NCBI RefSeq assembly: GCF_963169125.1
Contig: NC_084796.1
Span: 92,364,888 to 92,428,887, forward strand
Length of the DNA: 64,000 nt
Direction of reading: 5' to 3'
From: Humulus lupulus
Lineage: Eukaryota > Streptophyta > Magnoliopsida > Rosales > Cannabaceae
Program-made: the position numbers and the translations under genes
Shown: positions 48,724 through 60,827 of the stretch, in pieces
Position numbering within the stretch: position 1 is the first letter of the stretch
Layout: the number at the start of each line of letters is the position of its first letter
The notes under the pieces: model-generated
Told to the model about the DNA's origin: nothing
Databases searched by the model: none
What the model saw: the letters and a program-made list of their open reading frames with translations, nothing else

Positions 48724-50833
48724 TTATATATATCTTCTCAAGTGTCCTTGTCTAATAAGGAACTCGATCTCATCCTTCAACTGGTTGCATTCGTTGGTAT
48801 CATGTCCGTAGTCGTTATGATAACGACAGAACTTGGTAGTGTCTCTTCTCGAAATATCCTTTCGAATGGGAGCATGTTTCTTATAAGGCACATTGGAACT
48901 CGTGGCCTGATAAACCTCTCCCCGAGACTCAATAAGGGCAGTATAGTTAGTGAACCGAGGTTCATAACGGTTACCCTTGGATCGTTTATTGTCAGAGGTG
49001 GAAGGATCATTGTGTGGCCGTTTCCCCCCATTCTTGCCATTACCATTGCCGTTCCCGTTGCCTTTGCCGTTGGGCTTGGACCCATTGGTGGCTTTGGCGG
49101 GCTCGGCAGTCCCCTTGTCCTTGCCTGGGGGCTTCCCTTCATTGGCAATAGCATCTTCGAGCTTGATGTATCGATCAGCTCGATCCAAGAATTCCTGGGT
49201 AGTTCTAACCCCATGTTTTCTGAGGCTATCCCAAAGAGGTGTGCGGCGTTTAACCCCTGTGATTATGGCCATCATCTTGCCTTCGTCCCCCACTGTTTTT
49301 GCTCCAGCAACTGTTGCATAAAGCGCTGGACGTAGTCCTTCAGTGGTTCTCCGTCTTGCTGGCATATTTCGACCAGCTGGTTTGCCTCAGTCGGGTGCAC
49401 ACGACCCGCGTAGAATTGTCCGTAAAACTCCTTCACGAACATTTCCCAGGAAACTATACTTGCAGGTGGGAATTTGAAAAACCACTCCTGTGCGGCATCA
49501 GAAAGTGTTGCAGGGAAGATCCTGCACCGAGCGTCTTCAGACACTTTCTGAATGTCCATTTGTATCTCAAACTTGTTGACGTGAGATACTGGGTCACCAT
49601 ACCCGTCAAAGTTTGGAAGCGTAGGCATCTTAAACTTACTAGGAGTTTCTGCCATATCTATCCTCTGGACGAAAGGAGTGCCTTTTCTCCTATCGTGGTC
49701 GATATAAGACGTTCTTCCCCCGACCAGCTGCTGCACTGCTTGGTTGAGGGCATCTATCTGGGCCTGCACAGTGCTAGGAATCGCCGTGGCCTCTGGTGCT
49801 GGGGGAACGTACTCGTCGTGCCGCTCGTGGCAATCGTTGAGTACATCTCTCAAATCCTCGTCTCTCCTCCACTGCTCGCTAGCTTTGAGCCGGTTGAAGA
49901 TGTTATTTTGCTTGGGCTGCCCCCCAACGTCCCGTCTGTCGGGTTGGTCATCCCTAGGTGGCTGGCTTCTGCCTCCACCTCTTTCTTCATTCCTCCGACC
50001 GGCATTTCCTCTGCCTGAGTCAGCCTCGTTATAACCATGGCCATCTCTGAATCTCGATTGGCTATGGTGGATCGACTGTTCCCTCTGTTGCCTTCCCGGG
50101 CTGGAACCTCTTGAGCGTTAGAGAGTGGCCTGCGTTGGTCGGTAGGTCCCCATGCATTGTCATGCCGTGGGGGGCCTCGGACCGCAGAGCCTAACTCTGA
50201 GTTCCTCCTGTTACTAGGTTCACGATGTCCTCTGCTCGGAGGGTTTGGCTCATCACCCCTGTGGCGTCTAGGACTGCGAGGCGGCTGCCCGGCCCTATTA
50301 TGCCTCTGCTGCGGGGGATTGCCGTGACCAGCTTGTGATAGAGGCTGTGCCTCAGGGTCCATCTGCGGGACATCGTCCTGAGGTGCCGGTGGATGCTCGG
50401 GCCTTTGTGGGCTCGAGGGCTGGATAGGCGGGCTAGGATTGGGACCCCAGTGGGGTGGCCCATTCGCAGGTTGATTAGGCTGCGAGGCAGGCGCAGCCTG
50501 ATTCCTAGCTAGTTGTAGGGCTGCCTCGAGGGCTGCCATGGCCTCCCTCTGGCGACGGTCCATCTTCGCCTATCTTTCACTCAGCTCCAGGCGTTGCTGT
50601 TCAATTTCTTGTTGCTGCCGCACCATGATTTCGGCAGTACTTTCCTGGCCGGCCCTCAGATTGGCCAGTTCCTCCTGCAATACCCCTAGGGTATTCTTCA
50701 GCGTCTCGGAGTCCATTTCTTCCTCATCAAATTCCAAATGTGGCTCATCCTCAGCCACGTTTGGAGGAGGAGGAGGCGGGTTAGATGGTGCAGCGCCGGC
50801 AGCCTGTCCTGTTTTCTTGGTAGTTTTCGCCAT
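48724..50833 (-). pseudogene. Gag of element A
   Basis: Starts with ATG at 50833 shortly after the primer-binding site. It has a Pro-rich N-terminus, a coiled-coil-like Glu/Gln-rich stretch, then a TAG (about 50572-50570) after which the same frame resumes. After a frameshift near 49850 comes the capsid-type domain: MPTLPNFDGYGDPVSHVNKF, LSDAAQEWFFKFPPASI and WEMFVKEFYGQF. After another shift near 49280-49365 the nucleocapsid part shows a Cys-His knuckle CRYHNDYGHDTNEC and the LKDEIEFLIRQGHL segment typical of Tat-type gag. Confidence 0.85.
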
Positions 50834-50858
50834 TGATCTTTCAACAATAATGTATCAA

Positions 50859-50877
50859 GCTCTTAATGAAAGCACCA
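50859..50877 (-). other. Primer-binding site of element A
   Basis: On the minus strand TGGTGCTTTCATTAAGAGC lies three bases after the 5' LTR. The primer tRNA was not identified. Confidence 0.6.
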
Positions 50878-50880
50878 GAA

Positions 50881-51459
50881 TGTTGACCCTGATTTTGGCC
50901 AACTGGAACGGAGTCATATTTTCTTGATGTGGACAAACACTTTGGAAAGAATGTGATGACGAAATAATAAAGGACACAAGAGTTTATAGTGGTTCGGCCC
51001 CAGAATCTAGTAATAACCTACGTCCACTTGAATTGTTATTGATATAGGATTCAAAGGAGTGATCAAAGAACTAGGGTTCAATGAGTTTCACCAACCTCTG
51101 AAGAGCAAGACAATATATCAAATGATCATAAAGCAAAAAAGAAGAAGAAGATCCTTTTCCCTTGAGCCCTCCTTCTCTATTTATAGGCTCAAGGAGGATT
51201 TACATTAATTTGTTACAGATATTATTTCCTAAATAATCGGATACTCAGGAAATCATGGGAGATAATTTCGGATACTATCATAACTGCATAAGATCTTTTC
51301 CGCGTATAGCATTCGTACGACCAGGCTGGTCGTATGAAGAGATTGGACGTCGTGACAGTAGATGTCTTCCTGGTCGATGGTCGAGCACGAATTCTGCCAG
51401 ATGTTAGCCACGTGTACTAAATGTTTGCCATGTCATCCATGCTTGTTTTTTGGATAACA
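50881..51459 (-). repeat. 5' LTR of element A
   Basis: Begins TGTTGACCCTGATTTTGG and ends GGATAACA, followed by the ACCTT duplication. Confidence 0.9.
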
Positions 51460-52170
51460 ACCTTTATACCCCTCATTGTATTTTATCCTTTAAACACTTA
51501 GTTCCTTGTAGCACCTTGAACCAAATTAAAATGAAACCATCGTTTAACTTCTTCATCAGAAGTTATAGATGTTCATATCTATGATTAACGCTCCCACTCA
51601 ATTATAATATCGAGTTCCCAAGATGTAAGTATGGGCTAGTCCGTAGGGTAAGTTGGTAAACGAACAAGTCAAAGAACTCAAATAATACAATCAGTTAGAA
51701 TACTAACCACTCAGAATTGAATTGAATTGACCTATGGTCAACTATATGATATGACTAGAATAGATAATAACGGTATGGTTACTTATCCTATCTATTGTCA
51801 ATATCAGTCCAGTCCGATGTAACAAATACATCCGATCTTATCTACTACTTGATAATGTTCTGGAAAGAACATAACACTACAATGTGAAAGTAGATCATAT
51901 CGTAGATTGGCAAGTCAGTGTAAATCTTGTGTACTGACTAATCTTAGGACTAACTTATTTTGAACATATAATCATATTTATTTTTCTGCTGTGATTACGT
52001 GACTATAAATACGATTAGCTATATGCTCGGGATTTAATAGAAGTTTATATTAAATAAATAATCATGAAAATAAAACATGTGAGCAAAGTGATTGACCAAG
52101 TCAAAAAATGATTTATATTCTTTTATTGATAATAAAAATTGAGTTTTAACTAGGACATAAAACCCCAACA

Positions 52171-52182
52171 AACTCCCACTTG
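52171..52182 (-). other. Polypurine tract of element B
   Basis: Reads CAAGTGGGAGTT on the minus strand, immediately before TGTTGGGG of the 3' LTR. Confidence 0.7.
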
Positions 52183-52194
52183 CAATAATTGAAA

Positions 52195-53740
52195 CTAATG
52201 TCTTAATTCTACTAATCCCATTTCGTTGATATGCTTATAAAATGTTGCTTCTGGTGGTGTCTTTGTAAACAAATCTGCAAGATTGTCTTCAGATGCAATC
52301 TTCATAACCTTCACATCTCCCCTGGCCACATATTCTCGAATAATGTGATACTCCATTTCTATATGCTTACTCCTCTTGTGACTTCGAGGTTCTTTCGAAT
52401 TGGCTATCTGTCACAAAACAACAGAAGCAGTTTATCCATATCTGGAATAACACCAAGATCTGAATAGAACTTCTTTAGCCAGACTATTTCCTTAGTTGCT
52501 TCTGACGCAGCTATGTATTCAGCCTCCATGGTGGAATCTGAGATCCCAGGCTGCTTTACGCTTCTCCATATCACAGCTCCACCCCCAAGAGTAAACACCA
52601 TTCCAGAAGTAGACTTCATGTCATTGACATCAGTCTGAAAATCTGAATCGGTGTAGCCTACATGGTTCAAAACACCACCCTTGTAGACTAACATATAATC
52701 CCTAGTTCACCTTAAATACTTCAGAATATGCTTAACTGCTATCCAATTTTTTTGTCCTGGGTTTGACTGATACCTGCTCACTAGTCCCACTACATAACAG
52801 ATATCTGGTCTAGTACACAACTTAGCATACATCAGACTTCCAACTGCAGATGCATAAGGAACTTTTCTTATTACTTCTTTCTCTTCAGGAGTTTGGGGAG
52901 ACCGCTTCTTTGAAAGATGAATTCCATGGCGGGATGGTAAACATCCTTTCTTGGAATTTTTCATTGAGAAACGTTCAGGCACTTTATTCACGTAAGCTGC
53001 TTGAGATAGAGATAAGAGTTTGTTCTTTCTATCCCTAATGATTTGGATACCTAGAACGTAACTTGCTTCACCCAAATCCTTCATCTGGAATTGAGTGTTC
53101 AGCCAATTCTTCACATCTGAAAATTTCTTAATATTGTTTCCAATGAGTAAGATATCATCTAGATAAAGAACCAGGAATACCACTATTTTATTTGCCTTCA
53201 GTTGGTAAACACAAGGCTAATCAATATTTTATTCAAAGCCATAGGTTTTGATTATTTCATCAAACCTAAGATTCCAGGAGCGAGAAGCTTGCTTAAGTCC
53301 ATAAATGGACCTATTCAACTTGAAATTTTTTCCTTCTTGTCCAGCTACTTTAAATCCTTCTGGCTGATCCATATAAATGACTTTGTCAAGCTTCCCAATA
53401 AGAAAAGTTGTCTTGACATCCATTTGTCATATCTCATAGTCGAGAGTGGCTGCTATGGATAGGAGGATGTGAATGGACTTGAGCATGGCTACCAGACTAA
53501 AAGTTTCCTCATAGTCTACACCTTCTCTTTGGGTATAACCCTTTGCCACTAATCGAGCTTTATAAGTTTCGATATTTCCATCAACACCTCGTTTCTTCTT
53601 GTAGATCCACTTGCACCCAATGGCCCTAAAGTCATTAGGTGCTTCATTAAGATCCCAAATGGAATTTAAGTACATGGACTCCATTTCCTGTTTCATGGCT
53701 TTGAGCCATAGTTCCTTTTCAGGGCTAGCCATTGCTTATT
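52195..53740 (-). pseudogene. Reverse transcriptase and RNase H of copia element B
   Basis: RT begins with WLKAMKQEMESMYLN, WIYKKKRGVDGNIETYKARL and VDYEETFSLV (53732-53427). The next frames carry FLIGKLDKVIYMDQPEGF and the catalytic box LYLDDILLIGN (53183-52707), followed by DLGEASYVLGIQI. RNase H shows GYTDSDF, STSGMVFTLGGG and MEAEYIAASEA (52694-52404), and its tail with DLFTK continues in another frame to a stop at 52195. Stops near 53425 and 53185 and frame changes near 52700 and 52404 break the chain. Confidence 0.85.
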
Positions 53741-53997
53741 GGAAAGACAACGGATCATCATCACTAGTGTCACCAACAACTATATTGGTTTCACCATCCA
53801 GACCATAGCGAACTGGGTCCTAGAAACCCTCCCACTACGACGAGGCTCTGTGACTGTTTGCTTAGGAACAGTGATACTTTCTTCATTTAAATTGACTTGC
53901 GTTAGTTGGACATGAAGAGTGGGAATTTCATCATCAACTCACATTGATGAAGATGGAACATTGGTTGGAGTCAATTCTTCAACCATCTCCTCTAAAA

Positions 53998-55239
53998 CTA
54001 CTTTGCAACGTGGTTTGAAGTTTTGGACATAGTCATTTTCCATAAAAGTACATTCATTGAAGTAAACACTTTCTTTTCTGAATGACTATAGAAAAGTCCA
54101 CCCCGAGTACCTTTAGGATAGCCAACAAACATGCAAACTTCAGTTTGTGGTTCTAGCTTTCCTTCCTTTTCCTTCAGGACGTGGGCGAGACACCCCCATA
54201 TTCTATAATGACATAAAGTAGGTTCACAACCATTCCAGCGTTCTAAAGGTGTTTTGGGGATTGATTTGGATGACACGATGTTGAGAATATCGTTCACAGT
54301 TTCAATTGCATGTCCCCAGAACGAAGTTGGTAGAGTTGAGTAACTAAGCATGCATCTAACCATTTCTAATAAAGTTCTATTCCGGCGTTCCACTACACCA
54401 TTTGTTGCGGAGTACCTGGGGTAGTAAGTTGTGATAAAATCCCAAGTTCAGTTAAATGATCTTGGAACTGCATATCAAATATTCTCCACCCCACCAGATT
54501 GCAATATCTTTAACATTTTACCTAATTGGTTCTGAGCCATTGCTATGAATTACTGAAACATTGAAAATGTTTCTGATTTCCTATGCACTAGGCAAAGACA
54601 TGAGTATCTAGTGTAATCATCAATGAAAGTGACGAAATACTCAAAACCACCCCTGACTTGTACATTCAAAGGTCCACAAACATCTGAATGAACAAGTCCA
54701 AGTGGTTCCTTGGCCCAATCACCTTTTGCAGAGAATGGACGCTTGGTCAATTTTCCTTCTAGACAAGATTCACAGACAGGTAATTCACCTAAGGTGAGTT
54801 CCCTCAAAGTCCCGTCCTTTGTAAGTCTTTGAATTCTATCATAGCCAATGTGACCTAGTCTCAAATGCCATAAATATGTCATGTTATCGTTATTGGTCTT
54901 TTGACGTTTATTGGTCCTAGGTTTAGCTACTTTGAATAAATCATTATTAAGAGCGAGGGGTTCATTAGGTCGCAAAATATAAAGCCCGTTTTCTAAACAT
55001 GCAATACACAATTGTGATCCATTGAAAGAAATAAATATATTAGAACTTGTGAAAGTCATAACAAATTGTTCTAATTGCAACATGGATACTGAAATTAAAT
55101 TTCTACTAAAATCTGAAATAAAAAATACATCTTTCAAAATTAAATATTTATTTCCGAACTTCAGGTGAGCTCTTCTTCTAACTTGGACCGCAACGAACGC
55201 TCCGTTCCCAACTCTAAGCTTTAAGCTGCCTTCATCCAC
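53998..55239 (-). pseudogene. GAG-pre-integrase and integrase of copia element B
   Basis: LWHLRLGHIGYDRIQRL and CESCLEGKLTKRPF form the HHCC zinc region (GAG-pre-integrase). The core begins VHSDVCGPL (first acid) with FIDDYTRY. The glutamate segment ERRNRTLLEMVRCML starts a second frame (54393-53998), which also contains CHYRIWGCLAHV and CMFVGYPKGTRGG. Between 54550 and 54394 the reading is broken, and the second acid is not readable in one frame. Confidence 0.8.
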
Positions 55240-56121
55240 TTCCTCCCATGATTGAAGAGGCTATAAAGAATTACAATCATGGTTATTAGATCCAAAATCA
55301 ATAATCCAAACAGATTTATCATTCTCTAAAACACATGTTTCTAAGATAGATGAAATATAATCATTACTTTTGTTTTTTGCTGCTAGAAACTTTGGGAAGG
55401 GCAATCCTGTTTCCAATGCCCATTCTATTTACAGTGAAAACACTTTCCTTTAACTTTTTTTTTTTTTTTTTAATTTTTCTTCCCCTTAGGTGTCTGAGCA
55501 CTTGGTTGTGCACTCTCCTTTGCAATCTTTACAGGCCTAGGGTTGTTGTTTTGTCCATCCTTCCTCTTGTCTCTAGCTTTCGAAGATGAAGCTTGATTAG
55601 CTTCAGCCTTAGCTGGATCAATAGCAGCAGTAGTAGTCTTCTTTTCTCCTCCCTTACTTGGTCCACCCATGATAGACTCAAAAGTCTGAAGCTCGTTCAT
55701 GAGCTACGTCAGACCATAGTTAAGTTGATCACGAATGTGTGGAGACAGTGCTATCAGAGCATTGGCAAATTTCTTTGTGGCCTCAAAACGAGTCTGCACA
55801 GACTTTGCACCGAACATGTCTTGGAGCTGATCCATGATTTCGTAGGCCGTCTCGACAGTAACCATTTGTCTTGAGAGTATCGACCATACTAGTCAACATG
55901 CAGTGTCATGCGTTGTTATTAGCCGCCTGCCAACACTCATATTTATCTCTTACAGACTTGGGGGCTCCTTCAGCTGGAACTTCTAGAGATTCCTCAGTAA
56001 TGACAAACTCTGTGTTGTCACCAATCAACACTATGTTGACATTCTGCTTCTACTTGAGGAAGTTTTCCCAAGTGAGTTTCTCCATAGAAAGTTGAGATAG
56101 GATGGGAGTAGACACATCCAT
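55240..56121 (-). pseudogene. Gag and protease remnant of copia element B
   Basis: The ATG at 56121 opens a copia-type gag with stops near 56050 and 55905 and a frame change near 55860. The ETAYEIMDQLQDMF stretch and QTRFEATKKFANAL are typical of the copia gag domain. A Lys/Pro-rich tail (55700-55470) precedes a zinc knuckle CFHCK..GHWKQDCP with a stop inside it (near 55435). The protease active site reads WIIDFGS (near 55300), where the family has DSG, so the site is damaged. Confidence 0.75.
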
Positions 56122-56453
56122 ACTTAAAACTACCAATTACCAATGAAATAGAAATCAATCACTTTTGCTCAATAGAACTTCTATTCACTCTAATTTTAAG
56201 AAATAGCACAACTTATACCATAAATATGTAAGATATGGAAAAAATACCAAAATAATCATATCTCTATTTCTTTAGGTTTTTAACTAATCTATGATATCCT
56301 TGTCTCGGTTGGTGAGAGCCAAAAATACCACTAGTTAAATAAAGTTGTAAACTTATTTAATAATGGACACCATCATTAACAACCTACTATTCGATCAAAA
56401 TAAGAAAGTAAATCTCTTATTTTATGAGCTAGACCCACGATTTCGATAATCAT

Positions 56454-58136
56454 TGTAACACCTTGGATAACCAAGACTGTTACATTGTGTGTTTAAAATA
56501 TTGCTTAACCTACTAAGCAAGTTGTTTGAACTTAAATATGTAAATAAAAACTAAGTCAAGGTCAAGTAATAAAAGTTTTGGTCAACAAAAGGATTATTTT
56601 TTATTAAAATATTAAGTTTGTACACGGGATCCCAAAAATCAGTTTACAGACTTGTAAGAGATAAACAAATACAATTTAGTCGTCCAAAGTGGCGAAAAAA
56701 ATGTTTAATCCTAGTTCCTCCCAAGCTATCCTGACCGTGGCAATTAAGCAGGCTGCATATGTACACACCACCCTTACCTGCACCATGTAGCACCCGTGAG
56801 CCAAAGCTCAACAAGAAAACTTAAAACATCATGCACAACAAGGCAACACTATAAAAGCAGTAAATATAATTCACCAGATTCAACTGACAATAGAATATAT
56901 GGAAGAATCTCTATAAAAGTACTCAACTTAATCAAACATATAAATCAACCTCATAAACCAATACAAATAGTCAAGCGTGAACTACACTTCTATTTATTGT
57001 AATGTCTAGGCCCGGCGCCCTCAAGCCAAGTCCACTAGCTTTATGGCCGACCCCGTCACCCTTAGGATGAGCTGCGTTCCGCACACTTGCTATCGGCCCT
57101 CGGCACCCTTAGGCCGACCTGTAAACAAATATAATCATAGAATGCCCAATGCATAGCAAGTAATCAATGGCAGCGCATACAAGCATGCCTAATAAGATAT
57201 TCTCAACTATAGATATGTTCATGTTCATAATATATTCATGCAAGGGGTTTAAGCCCCAACCACAACTCGGGTGCAATTTTCTTACCTCAGGTCTCGAGCA
57301 ACCAGCATAAATCAATCCCGAGCACGATCCCTAGACCTGAGCCCCTACGGCATAACCTAGTCACAATGCAATAATGGATAACCATAAGATCCTAAACCAT
57401 TTTTAAAACTTTGGATTCAATAATAGCCTCCGGGAACTCGATTTCTACTAAACTGGGTAGTACAAATCGTCCCGAGTGCTTAATTTTGATCCTCGAGCCT
57501 CCCCAAGCCTTAAGACAAACCTAGGCCAAAACTGTCTATGCGGGTTGCGACCTGGCCCTGAGGGTTGGGGCGCGCCTCAAGTCAGAGGCGCAGCCTCTGC
57601 ATTTCGGGGGAGGCGGGTCACGACTTGCCCCCTAGGGTCGCGGCACACCTTCATGTTAGCAGCCCTCCCAGGGCCTTCTGGGGCACACGGGTCGTGATGC
57701 CCATGAACTGGGTTGTGGCGCGCCCCTGTGAACCCAAAAACCCCTGGGTTTCTTCAATGTTTTTCCAACCAAACTCGGCAAAAATCATCCAAAATGTGTG
57801 CCAAAGCTAGAATCAAGCCAAAAACTCTCAACCCCACACCATAAACAACATAAACATCTTGGAATCTATAATAAAATTCTCAATCCAACTCAGAACAAAA
57901 GCTAGGGCTAAACTTAGCAAAAGCATTATCCAAGCCCAGAAATTCACAAAGAAACTTAGATTGTACAACTTACCTCAATAGAGATTCGACCTCTAAGTTG
58001 AACCCCAGTAATCCTAGCCTCCACGCTCTTCAATTCCTAAGCTATATCTTCAAACTTTTTCCAGCTCAAGCCTAGGCTTTCCTCAAGTTTTTCCTTCAGC
58101 CTCAAAGCATTCCAAAGGGAGATGTGCAAACCAACT

Positions 58137-58169
<33 letters not shown>

Positions 58170-58788
58170 CTATTTTTCCCTTGTGTCCACAAGCTTCTAA
58201 TGAGCCTATCCCCTTACCACAAGACCATATTTCCCCCTTAAGTATACCCTTAACCTTAAATGGCCCCAAGGGAAAAATTGTCATTTGCCACATTTCCCGC
58301 TAATTCCTCGAGTAGTCATATAAATTCCCAATTAATCCCGACATGCCCATTTAATCACCAAATACTTACTCATTACTCAATAAACCCCAAAACATATTCT
58401 AAGTTCCCAAAATACCCCTAAGCTCACCCCGAGCCGGGTATTATTCCCCGATGTGACTATTCTGCCAATTCGCTCACTAGGATTGCCTCGAGCCGTATAT
58501 TGCAAATATATCCACATAATAATGTGGTCTCAATCATTTACTCACATATAAGCACATTTATGCCTGCAACGTGCCAATATTACAAATATGCCTCAACTAT
58601 CAAGAATGAGCCCACATGCATATTTAATACTCATAAACATGCATATAATCATACTCACATTATCATATATATATCATGCATGTCACATAGTCACACATTT
58701 AATCAGTTAATCACACATATATTCAATTATGCCTTCCCGACACGCTAATCAAGGCACTGAACCCTATTAGCATTTTTGGGACGTTACA
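56454..58788. mobile_element. Solo LTR G3 (TGTAAC...CGTTACA family) in the leader of B
   Basis: Begins TGTAACACCTTGG, ends GGGACGTTACA and is 2335 bases long. It shares the GGGATCCCAAAA word, the GTAGCACCCGTGAGCC block and the end block ATCAAGGCACT with G1 and G2, but is more diverged. Immediate 5-base flanks are ATCAT and ATCAA. GC-rich words (GTCGCGGCAC, GGGCGCGCC) cluster at 57540-57725. No coding. Confidence 0.75.
58139..58168. repeat. (AG)n microsatellite inside G3
   Basis: About fifteen uninterrupted AG units. Confidence 0.9.
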
Positions 58789-60810
58789 ATCAAAATAAGA
58801 AAACAAAATCTCTTATTTTATGAGCTAGACACACGGTTTCGATAATCATAGATTTAGTCCTAGTAGTCACCGTAGGGGTGAGTCTAGTAGAATTTGACCT
58901 ATAATTATTTATCATTCGAAATCTAAACTTGTCAAAATAACTAATGAACACCTTCCATAGGGGGACGAATCAAAGTGTATCGAAGCCCCATTAAGTTATT
59001 GACATTGTTAAACCAACGGTGGAGATCGAATATAATTCTTAAAATAAGCTCATTATAAAATTAAAAATAGTATTTTTATTATTTATTTTTGAAAATTAAT
59101 GACTATGGTTCTCCAAAAAATTATAAGATTAGAATTTTAAAATAAAAGTCCTATAATTTTCTATTAATTCTAAAGTGTCCCATTGAAACAAATTCAATTA
59201 AATTAGAATTAATTTGTTGCTAATGAATATTTAGGTTTAACTATCATAATGACCCTACACAATTAAGTCCAACTCAGGAAAATGAGCTTTAAGAATTGGG
59301 CTTGCATGGAGGAGGGCTGGGTTTAGTATGTCATCCCACTACTAAGGCCTCCTATACTTCCATTCAAGGTCCAAAATACAGGAATTTAAACATTCATTTT
59401 ATTAATTGTTATTAATTGATTAGGCCCACTATAGTCATGCAAATCAAGTGGGCCTTCACAAGTGGAACCACTCACAAGAGAGGAATTTAAACTTTACATT
59501 TTCCAATGGACTCAAATAAAACCTATCATTTTATGAATATTTTATTTGGCAAAATCCATATATTAAGCACACATATGAGCCACTATATGCATCTAAGCCT
59601 AATTGCAAATATATCACCTACAGTTCAAACAAACATGTTATAAATGGATGGGCCTAATCATGTTACTATATGAGCAAGACTATGAATTTTATGCAAAAAT
59701 ACCACAATTAATTTCATTTGCAAAAAATACTACAATTAATTTTATAGAATTGATCAAAAATTTGAATTAGTTAAATTTTTTACAAAAATAAGTCAATTTA
59801 AATGAAATTTATCAATAATTAACAAATGTTAATTTAAATTTCATTTATCAACAATCAACTTAGTTTAGGTCATTTTGAAAAATATTAATTTAATTTAAAT
59901 AAGATTTATCAACAATTAACTAAAGTTAATTTAAATCTCATTTATTAAAATATATTTTATGAATTGGTTTGAAGAACGTGATATTTTTTTAAAAAAAATT
60001 AACCAGTTATTAAATTATTAAAACAAATATCATCTGCTGTTTTTTGAAAAAATATCTTAAACAATTAAACAAATTCAAATATCCATAAAAATATCTAGTC
60101 AACAAATTTTCAATTTTCAAATAATTTAAATATTAAAATCCATAGAATAATTAGATATTAAAATCTTCAAATATCATATTAAAAAAAAGTATTAAAAAAT
60201 ATCTTAAATATCTAATAACTTAATTCTAATATTTCAATATATTAAAATATTTAAAATTAATTAGTTAACCTATTTATAAAGTTGAATTCGAATATTTGTA
60301 GAAAATATCTATTTTTAAAAGAACAAGCAACAAAAATATCCTATTTCAAAAAATATATTTTTTAAATAATAGAAAATATCTGCTATTTTCTATTAACCTA
60401 TTAAAAAATACACTTAAAAATCAAATTAAAAAAAATTAACGCAAGCCGCGACCACAGGACTTTCTGGGCAAAAATTCGCGTGTTGGTCGCGGCCACTAGC
60501 TGCTGTTACCCAAGTCGCGGCCAGTGAAAACTGGTGGCCACAGCCACTGCCCGAGATTTTTTTTTAATAAAATTTGTGTAATTTTTCAAGCCAAAATCGT
60601 TTTCTAAATAATTTTTACCATGTTTTACATCAAATAAAGCATTTATATAAAAATTATTTGCAAAGAAAACACAACAAAATAACCCAAATATGCTAATAAT
60701 CACATAAAATTCAATATGCATCATAAAAAACATGAAATCCATCCAATTACTCAACACATCAAATAATTCAATTTTTACCATGTTCACGCATGAACATAAA
60801 CATTAACCTA

Positions 60811-60822
60811 GCTTTGAGGCCA
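60811..60822 (-). other. Primer-binding site of copia element B (decayed)
   Basis: The minus strand reads TGGCCTCAAAGCTAGGTT. The usual copia site for initiator tRNA-Met is TGGTATCAGAGC; first, middle and last parts agree and the site lies five bases after the LTR end. Confidence 0.55.
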
Positions 60823-60827
60823 GTTGT

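Larger units (their letters stand above)
39906..51459 (-). mobile_element. Element A: Tat-like Ty3/gypsy retrotransposon, 11.55 kb, with antisense gene
   Basis: Two 579-base LTRs are flanked by ACCTT on both sides (39901-39905 and 51460-51464). Hand comparison finds about 17 substitutions between the LTRs (about 3 percent), mostly C/T or G/A. Gag, protease, RT, RNase H and integrase read on the minus strand; an extra gene on the plus strand fills the space between integrase and the 3' LTR. Extra ORFs at that place, sense or antisense, are known from the Tat lineage (Grande-type elements). About ten stops or shifts break gag-pol. Confidence 0.9.
38816..52170 (-). repeat. 3' LTR of copia element B, split by element A
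   Basis: The pieces 38816-39905 and 51465-52170 add up to 1796 bases once A and one copy of its target duplication are removed. On the minus strand the LTR begins TGTTGGGGTTTTATGTCC and ends AAGTTTTCCCA. The piece 38816-39260 matches the partial 5' LTR at 60828-61256. Confidence 0.8.
56394..58849. repeat. 60-bp direct duplication exactly flanking solo LTR G3
   Basis: 56394-56453 and 58789-58849 are the same sequence (60 and 61 bases, about six differences), beginning ATCAAAATAAGAAA and ending CGATAATCAT. The first copy ends at the first base before G3 and the second begins right after it. Confidence 0.85.
56122..60810 (-). other. 5' leader of copia element B, interrupted by G3
   Basis: About 2.3 kb of non-coding DNA between primer-binding site and gag, after removing G3. 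The part 59690-60430 is extremely AT-rich. A short GC-rich island at 60440-60550 holds four related words around GTCGCGGCCA in both orientations. No supported gene. Confidence 0.55.

Noticed and set aside
48050..49335. Long plus-strand frames opposite gag and protease of element A
   Set aside because: Mirror frames of real minus-strand coding; no independent signals, unlike the antisense gene at 40719-44019.
56454..58788. G3 as a DNA transposon with TGTAAC/GTTACA terminal inverted repeats
   Set aside because: G1 and G2 of the same family have 5-base duplications and TG...CA ends typical of LTRs; inverted identity extends only seven bases.
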